Part shown: positions 59,122 to 64,000 of the stretch, in pieces | How the letters are laid out: each line of letters opens with the position of its first letter | Position numbering within the stretch: position 1 is the first letter of the stretch | Source: Ancylobacter dichloromethanicus | GTDB taxonomy: Bacteria > Pseudomonadota > Alphaproteobacteria > Rhizobiales > Xanthobacteraceae | Assembly: GCF_018390645.1 (NCBI RefSeq) | Contig: NZ_JAHBGC010000049.1 | Location: 62,001-126,000, forward strand | DNA: 64,000 nucleotides | Direction: 5' to 3' | Translations under genes and position numbers: made by a program | The notes under the pieces: generated by a model | Told to the model about the DNA's origin: nothing | Databases searched by the model: none | What the model saw: only the letters and a program-made list of their open reading frames with translations

Positions 59122-61249
59122 GATCGGCATTGCGATCCTGCTCGCCATTGCCTTCTGGCTGCTCTGGAGCATGGCCTATGAGATCGTCGTCGGGCTGCGC
59201 TGGGCCCCAGCGCGCTTTCCGGGCGAGGGCGCCAGCCGCTGGGGATTGCTGCGGCTGCAGAATGCCGACCGCTCGGCCGGCTTCTTCCTGGTCGCCTGGC
59301 AGCATTTCCATGCCCGTCTTCTTTACCCGGCGACACAGATCGAGGCGCTGATCCGCGCCGGCATTGCGGCGGGGGTGGTCATTGCCCTTGGTCTGGCAGG
59401 ATGGCTGTTCGCCTTCATCAATCGCCGCCAGATGCCCTTTGGGGCGGCGCGCTTCGGTACGTTGATGGAGGCGGCGAAGCAGGGCCTGACCGGCAAGCAG
59501 GGCATCGTGCTGGGGACGATCGGTGGTGTCACGGTGCGTTCGGATGAGCCAGCCCACATCCTCGTGGTCGGGCCCTCGCGATCGGGCAAGGGGACCGGGT
59601 TCGTGCTGCCGAACGGCTATCTCTGGCAAGGTTCGGCGGTGTTCTTCGATCCGAAGCGGGAGAATTTCGACGCGCTGGCGAACCACCGCAAGGCCATGGG
59701 CAACAAGGTCTTCATGTTCTCGCCGGGCTCCAATGACACGCACCGTTACAACCCGCTCGACTTCGTGCGCCGCGACGAGCGCATGGCGACCGATTGCCTG
59801 GTCGTCGCTTCCTTCGTGATCCCCGAGAAAGCGGATGACACCTGGGCCGGGGCGGGGCGACTGCTGCTATCCGCCCTGATCGGGTATGTGCTCTCGTCGC
59901 CGCTGATCACCGGGGCGCAGCACATGCGCACGGTCGCCCGGATGACGACCACGGGACGGGACATCTCGTCGGTGCTGCGGGCGATCGTGAAGACCGAGCG
60001 GCAGCATCTGCCGACCTGGGTGATCGACAATTTCAACCAGTACATCGCGCTCGAGCCGGAGACCCGCAACAGCGCCGTGTTCAACGTCAACATGGCCATG
60101 TCGCTCTGGAACAACGGCTTGATCTCGGCGGCGACCGAGACGTCCGACTTCGACATTCGCGAGCTGCGCCGCCAGCCGATGACCATCTTCATCGGCTGCA
60201 CCATCGCCGAGCTCGCCATCTTCCGTCCGCTGATCCGCATCCTGTTCCAGCAGATCCATGATCTGATGATGGTGAGGATCCCGGGCGAGGATGAGCCGCA
60301 CCAGGTGCTGCTCATGCTCGATGAATTCTACCATGTCGGGCGCATGGACTCGCTGATTTCCAAGATTACCATCAGCGCCGGCTATGGCTTCCGCATGGCG
60401 ATCGTGATGCAGGACATCTCCCAGCTCGATGAGCTCTATGGCCGCAACACGCGCATCACCACCGTGTCCGGTTCGCAGATCAAGCTGTTCATCCAGATCA
60501 ACGATCTGGAGACGTCGGATTTCGTGTCCGAGATGCTCGGCGAGACGACGCAGGTCTACAAAACGCCGGTGATGCGGCCAGGGCAGGGGATCTTCGCGCC
60601 GCGCGCCTGGGCGCCGCACTACACGCCGCGCCCGCTACGCAGCCCGCTCGAATTGCGCGAGATGTCCGACCGCGTGTCGATCCTGATGGTGAAGAACTCG
60701 CGCTCGTTCGAGCTTACCAAGATCCGCCACTATCTCGACAAGCCCTATCGACGGCCCTACGAGGCGGCGAAGGGAAATCCGCCGGCGTTGCCGAGCCTGC
60801 GCGAATGGAAGGATGAGGCATTGGGCGGCGCGATCAATCCGGCGCCGGCCGCCGAGAGCACCGAAGACGACACGGTCGCCCGGCCACCGCTCCAAGCCGC
60901 CGCGCAACGGGCGCCAAGGCGAAATCCTCAACCCCCAGGAAAGAAGGCCCCAGCCAAGCGGCAAGCCGCGGCGGAACCCGCTTTCTTTCCGGCGCCGCTG
61001 GTGATCACGAGGGTGAAGCCAGTCGAACGACTGGCCCGCAAGCAGCTCTCGCTTGGTGACCAGCCATTGGTTCCGCCTGGGGAGAATTGCAACATCAGTG
61101 ATCTACTGGCCGCGTCGGAAAGCGCTCAGCGCCGCGACTTCGAAGCGATGGCTGCCAGCACCGCGGCAGTTGGTCAGGAAGAGCGGGTCAGGCAAGCGCT
61201 GACAACCCTTACCGGGCTGCAGGACGGGTTCGGCGACGACGCGCCATGA
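59099..61249 (+). CDS. virD4: VirD4/TraG-type coupling protein
   Basis: 716 aa from ATG 59099. Two N-terminal membrane segments (about 5-25 and 83-105), Walker A VVGPSRSGKGTGFVLPN near 153-169, and Walker B LLMLDEFYHVGRM near 403-415. The C-terminal ~150 residues are Pro/Ala/Lys-rich and variable, possibly substrate-binding. It recruits the relaxosome to the channel. The relaxase itself is not in this window. Last gene of the virB operon. Confidence 0.95.
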   Translation: MARVVVYRIGIAILLAIAFWLLWSMAYEIVVGLRWAPARFPGEGASRWGLLRLQNADRSAGFFLVAWQHFHARLLYPATQIEALIRAGIAAGVVIALGLAGWLFAFINRRQMPFGAARFGTLMEAAKQGLTGKQGIVLGTIGGVTVRSDEPAHILVVGPSRSGKGTGFVLPNGYLWQGSAVFFDPKRENFDALANHRKAMGNKVFMFSPGSNDTHRYNPLDFVRRDERMATDCLVVASFVIPEKADDTWAGAGRLLLSALIGYVLSSPLITGAQHMRTVARMTTTGRDISSVLRAIVKTERQHLPTWVIDNFNQYIALEPETRNSAVFNVNMAMSLWNNGLISAATETSDFDIRELRRQPMTIFIGCTIAELAIFRPLIRILFQQIHDLMMVRIPGEDEPHQVLLMLDEFYHVGRMDSLISKITISAGYGFRMAIVMQDISQLDELYGRNTRITTVSGSQIKLFIQINDLETSDFVSEMLGETTQVYKTPVMRPGQGIFAPRAWAPHYTPRPLRSPLELREMSDRVSILMVKNSRSFELTKIRHYLDKPYRRPYEAAKGNPPALPSLREWKDEALGGAINPAPAAESTEDDTVARPPLQAAAQRAPRRNPQPPGKKAPAKRQAAAEPAFFPAPLVITRVKPVERLARKQLSLGDQPLVPPGENCNISDLLAASESAQRRDFEAMAASTAAVGQEERVRQALTTLTGLQDGFGDDAP

Positions 61250-61341
61250 AATATGTAGCCGTGGTCCGCGCGGCCCGCGTCGCTCACCGAGACGAGCTTG
61301 AAGCGACGCGATGGCTCTGCTTCTCAGCAGACGCCGTCCGT

Positions 61342-61863
61342 TCAGAATAGGCCCATCGGGCTCACCATCAACTGATCGGCGGTGCGCTTCTGCTCCTCGC
61401 TGAAGCTTGCGTAGAGCGGCTCCACCGCTACTTTGATCTTTTGGAGCGCTTCCTGGCAAAGAGCCATGGCCTTCTCGATCCGCTCAAGACGCACTGGAAG
61501 AGCGCCGTCACGTGCCTGCATCATGCCCTCACGCATGCCCATCATCGCCTTCGCGTTGGCTCGCACGGCGTCTGCGAACACGTTCCATTTGGATTCCTGA
61601 ACGTCGGTGATCTTGATTTCGGTTTTCAAGAATGCCAGCCGGCCTTCAACGCGCCCGGTCATCATGCCCATCATGGGCATGCCGCCAGTACCCATCATCG
61701 ACATCATCCCACCCATGGGAATTTGTGATCCGGGCGCGTTCAAAGGCGTGGCGGGCGCTTCAGCGCCCCCGGCCGGATGGTGCTCATCATTAGCCGAGGC
61801 GGGTGACCCTGCGAGGAGCATGGCGCTGAAAAGCAGGATGGAGATCGAGGGCATCTTGATCAT
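61342..61863 (-). CDS. Spy/CpxP-family Met-rich periplasmic protein
   Basis: 173 aa from ATG 61863; an in-frame ATG at 61896 is possible. Signal peptide ISILLFSAMLLAGSPASA. A Gly/Met-rich stretch (GGMMSMMGTGGMPMMGMMTG) precedes the helical LTxxQ-type repeats (EIKITDVQESKWNVFADAVR and LYASFSEEQKRTADQL). Such Met/His-rich Spy-like proteins go with copper and silver stress. Probably in one operon with the two upstream genes. Confidence 0.85.
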   Translation of the reverse strand: MIKMPSISILLFSAMLLAGSPASANDEHHPAGGAEAPATPLNAPGSQIPMGGMMSMMGTGGMPMMGMMTGRVEGRLAFLKTEIKITDVQESKWNVFADAVRANAKAMMGMREGMMQARDGALPVRLERIEKAMALCQEALQKIKVAVEPLYASFSEEQKRTADQLMVSPMGLF

Positions 61864-61938
61864 CGGAGCCGATTCCTTCGCGTTGTGAGTTGTCATGACA
61901 GGGCGGAGCCTGCTACGGCGAGGCCCGAAACTCGCTGT

Positions 61939-62601
61939 TCAACCTTGGCCGGCGTGGCTACTTTTCGGGCCGCCGAGCCGTGGAATGAAGCCCGGCACGT
62001 CTCGCATATAGCGTTCATAGTCAGAGCCAAATTCCCCCAAAGACTCGCGTTCTTCGGCGCGGGCAAGACGCACGTACATGAACACCAGCACCGGGAACAT
62101 CGCGAGGGTCAGCAAGGTCGGCCATTGCAGCAGGAAGCCGAACATCACCAGCACGAAGCCGACATATTGCGGATGCCGCACATAAGCGTAGGCGCCGGTG
62201 GTGGCGAGCGTTTGATGGCGCTGTGCCTCGTAGAGCACCTTCCAGCCGGCCGAGATCAGGATAAAGCCGCCACCGATGAATGCGAAGCTCAGGAGGTGAA
62301 ATGGCCCGAAATGCGGATTGGCTCTCCAGCCGAACATCTCCTCGAGAAGATGCCCGGCGTCATGGGAGAACCAATCGACTCCCGGAAAGCGGCTCTGTAG
62401 CCAGCCGGAGAGCAGATAGATCGTCAGCGGGAACCCATACATCTCGGTGAAAAGCGCGACCAGAAAGGCGCTGAAGGCGCCGAAGGACCGCCAGTCGCGC
62501 TTTGTCTGCGGCTTGAAAAAACTGAAGGCGAAGAAGATGAAGATCGCCGAATTGATAATCACCAGTGACCAGAGGCCATAGGCAGGAACATCGTCGTGCA
62601 T
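61939..62601 (-). CDS. Isoprenylcysteine carboxyl methyltransferase-like membrane protein
   Basis: 220 aa from ATG 62601 with four or five membrane segments. TTGAYAYVRHPQYVGFVLVMFGFLLQWPTLLTL and the C-terminal EERESLGEFGSDYERYMRDVPGFIP are the conserved SAM-binding elements of the ICMT/PEMT family. Bacterial members near metal-resistance genes are widespread, but their substrates are unknown. Confidence 0.85.
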   Translation of the reverse strand: MHDDVPAYGLWSLVIINSAIFIFFAFSFFKPQTKRDWRSFGAFSAFLVALFTEMYGFPLTIYLLSGWLQSRFPGVDWFSHDAGHLLEEMFGWRANPHFGPFHLLSFAFIGGGFILISAGWKVLYEAQRHQTLATTGAYAYVRHPQYVGFVLVMFGFLLQWPTLLTLAMFPVLVFMYVRLARAEERESLGEFGSDYERYMRDVPGFIPRLGGPKSSHAGQG

Positions 62602-62629
62602 GGTCGACCTCCGGACCGTTGATCGCGGC

Positions 62630-62911
62630 TCAATGTTTGTGAGGCTGGTTCTGGCCGGCATCCGCCGATCCGCTGCCGCTGTCGTTGCTTCCTCCCCGTC
62701 CGCCGTGGCCGCCATGCCCGCCATGCATGAAAACATGCATCAACGGGCAGGCGAGGATCAGCAGGAACGGCCAATACCCCAAATACGGGATGAGATGCGC
62801 GCGATGCTCGGTCAGAAGATAGAAGCCGCCGATCGCGAGAAAACCGATCAGGACCCAATTTGCGCGGGAGCGAAAGAAGCCACCCTCACCACCATGACCG
62901 CCGTGTTCCAT
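62630..62911 (-). CDS. DUF2933 small membrane protein, His/Gly-rich
   Basis: 93 aa from ATG 62911. MEHGGHGGEGGFFRSRANW, then WVLIGFLAIGGFYLLTEHRAHL and YLGYWPFLLILACPLMHVFMHGGHGGHGG: two membrane segments flanked by His-rich termini, as in DUF2933. Usually found with copper-resistance genes; metal binding by the histidines is inferred. Confidence 0.88.
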   Translation of the reverse strand: MEHGGHGGEGGFFRSRANWVLIGFLAIGGFYLLTEHRAHLIPYLGYWPFLLILACPLMHVFMHGGHGGHGGRGGSNDSGSGSADAGQNQPHKH

Positions 62912-63150
62912 TGGAAACTCCACCCACGTCAGACCAGGACGCACCGGCACGCCCTGCAACCGTCCAGAGGTCGCTAGACGATGCAGGCTTGCATCGGCCA
63001 GACGCCATCCTCCGAGCGACACGACAGCGCTCGAACCATGGCCGGCCATCTGTTCTGAATCTTTGATCCCGGTTAAACATCCGCCGAGTGTGGATCGATG
63101 CAGCAGGACCGATCAGATGCCTCGCCTGCCCCGGCCCGTGGCAGCCGGCG

Positions 63151-63498
63151 TCATGCTGCAACGAGAGCGGAAAAGCAGGCCACGAGTTCCTGGATCGTCC
63201 TCACGCACGAGCCGAGCCTCACGTCGATCCCAGCAGCACAAAGTCTCTGTTTCTCTGGCTCGCCGATAAAGCCGCAGATCAAGCGACCTGGTCTGGCTGC
63301 GACAATGAGATCGCATACCGCTGCGGACGTGCGCTGCGGGTTGGCGCGGAATTCTGTCGCGCCCGTGGCGGTATCGACGATCCATATTCCATCGCACTTG
63401 CCGAAGAAGGGGCAGAGTGCTGGGCCCGCGTCGGATTTCATCACGATGATCGCAATGCGATTTGCCGGCGGGGGTGGTACGCAGGCGGACCTAGCCAT
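63151..63498 (-). CDS. NifX/NifB-type (dinitrogenase Fe-Mo cofactor biosynthesis domain) small protein
   Basis: 115 aa from ATG 63498. RIAIIVMKSDAGPALCPFFGKCDGIWIVDTATG, RTSAAVCDLIVAARPGRLICGFIGEPEKQRLCAAGIDV and TIQELVACFSA follow the single-domain fold that binds iron-molybdenum cofactor precursors in nitrogenase proteins. Stand-alone members have other, unknown roles. Five or six cysteines are unusual and may bind metal. No nif genes are nearby, so a metal-stress role fits the context better. The upstream region 63499-63797 shows no gene. Confidence 0.75.
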   Translation of the reverse strand: MARSACVPPPPANRIAIIVMKSDAGPALCPFFGKCDGIWIVDTATGATEFRANPQRTSAAVCDLIVAARPGRLICGFIGEPEKQRLCAAGIDVRLGSCVRTIQELVACFSALVAA

Positions 63499-63797
63499 CG
63501 GTTCCTCGTTTGAACACCAGCAGAGTCGGGCAATTATGGGACCGGCTAACATATCGGACTTTAAACTCGATCAAACATTCGCGCGGGCAGCGCGGCATGA
63601 CATCATCTGCCGAGCATCCGACGGGCGGCCGCAGAGTTGCCCCGCGCGCAGGTTTCCGGGCGGTTGATGCGCCCCGCCCGGCATTTGATTTCAATCAATC
63701 TCGCCGGGCCTTTCCCCGTATAGGTTTCCGCCGGGCAAATTGGTAGCTGCGGGGCGGTGTGATAGCCTCCGGTTCTGGCCTTCTTGGAAAGAGGCGG

Positions 63798-64000
63798 ATG
63801 CTGCGGTTCCTCGCCATACTGATCTTCGCCACAGCGATCATCATGACGCTGAGCGGGCGGAGTATGGCCGGGACAGTAGCGATCACTGCTGATGCGACCA
63901 TGGTGGTTGTGAGCGCTTCTGGCCTTGGGCCCCACAGTGACGAATGCGACGACTGTCCGGAGTGTCCAAATTCGGACAAGCCCTGCTGTCCGATGAGTAC
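63798..64000 (+). CDS. Exported Cys-rich small protein, cut by the window end
   Basis: ATG 63798 with GAGG upstream. MLRFLAILIFATAIIMTLSG is a signal or membrane segment. The readable part ends in a cysteine cluster (ECDDCPECPNSDKPCCPMS) with the CxxC spacing of metal-binding peptides. The stop lies beyond the window. It begins a divergent plus-strand unit next to the NifX-like gene and fits the metal theme. Confidence 0.65.
   Translation, partial: MLRFLAILIFATAIIMTLSGRSMAGTVAITADATMVVVSASGLGPHSDECDDCPECPNSDKPCCPMS

Noticed and set aside
1-64000. CRISPR arrays, insertion sequences, tRNA or rRNA genes
   Set aside because: No regularly spaced repeats, transposase motifs or tRNA/rRNA signatures were seen on either strand by reading; small degenerate copies could be missed.

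Overview
The window reads as a GC-rich alphaproteobacterial (Hyphomicrobiales/Rhizobiales-type) conjugative plasmid or megaplasmid segment. The main reasons are a complete repABC replication and partition operon with its antisense ctRNA and GTTNNNNGCNNNNAAC parS sites, a VirB/VirD4 type IV secretion cluster, an acyl-homoserine-lactone synthase, and a set of small DUF genes (DUF736, DUF2493, DUF4326, DUF6117, DUF6915, DUF1403) that usually travel on rhizobial plasmids. Family names are from recognition of the translated sequence; no database search was possible.

Layout. (1) 1-17.0 kb is a defence-like island. It holds the tail of an ABC-type (AAA_13-like) ATPase, two proteins with HEPN-type R-x4-H motifs, a CoiA-like zinc/PD-(D/E)XK nuclease, the IetS protease/IetA ATPase pair, a small membrane protein followed by a caspase-like/transmembrane/FGE-sulfatase fusion, a PIN-like protein, ScpB + DUF1403 divergent from a tyrosine recombinase, and a two-gene unit with a degenerate ImmA/IrrE-like protein. 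(2) 17.1-23.1 kb is repABC (minus strand), with ctRNA, three parS sites and an ~840-bp tandem duplication carrying two DUF736 genes. (3) 23.2-40.2 kb is a nearly unidirectional minus-strand block: a Phd/PemK-like toxin-antitoxin pair, DUF2493, a Toprim protein, a 1456-aa methyltransferase-helicase of the strawberry-notch/DarB type, many small DUF genes, a large ParB-like protein, a PAPS-reductase-like protein and ArdC. Its content (antirestriction, ParB, small DUFs) resembles a conjugation leading region. At least eight genes on this strand (seven in this block plus the 41.5-kb microgene) have a hairpin 22-25 nt before the start codon. (4) 37.7-38.3 kb holds a compact pseudoknotted RNA candidate on the plus strand followed by a small gene. 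(5) 40.4-43.4 kb holds MqsRA, a WGR protein and the AHL synthase, whose ribosome binding site lies in a perfect hairpin. (6) 43.4-61.2 kb is the transfer apparatus: minus-strand exported accessory proteins, SSB and two SNase-like proteins, then the plus-strand virB1-B11/virD4 operon. (7) 61.3-64.0 kb is a metal-stress-like cluster (Spy/CpxP, isoprenylcysteine methyltransferase-like, DUF2933, NifX-like, and the start of a Cys-rich exported protein).

How it fits together. RepABC, ParB and the two toxin-antitoxin pairs would maintain the replicon. VirB/VirD4 would move it. ArdC and the DarB-like protein would protect incoming DNA from restriction. The AHL synthase suggests density-dependent control, although no LuxR gene is visible. 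The left island would defend the host and plasmid against phage. No relaxase, oriT, rRNA, tRNA, CRISPR array or transposase was seen. The most promising undescribed elements are the caspase-FGE cassette, the 1-4.7 kb HEPN/CoiA-like block, the plus-strand pseudoknotted RNA, and the recurring hairpin leaders.
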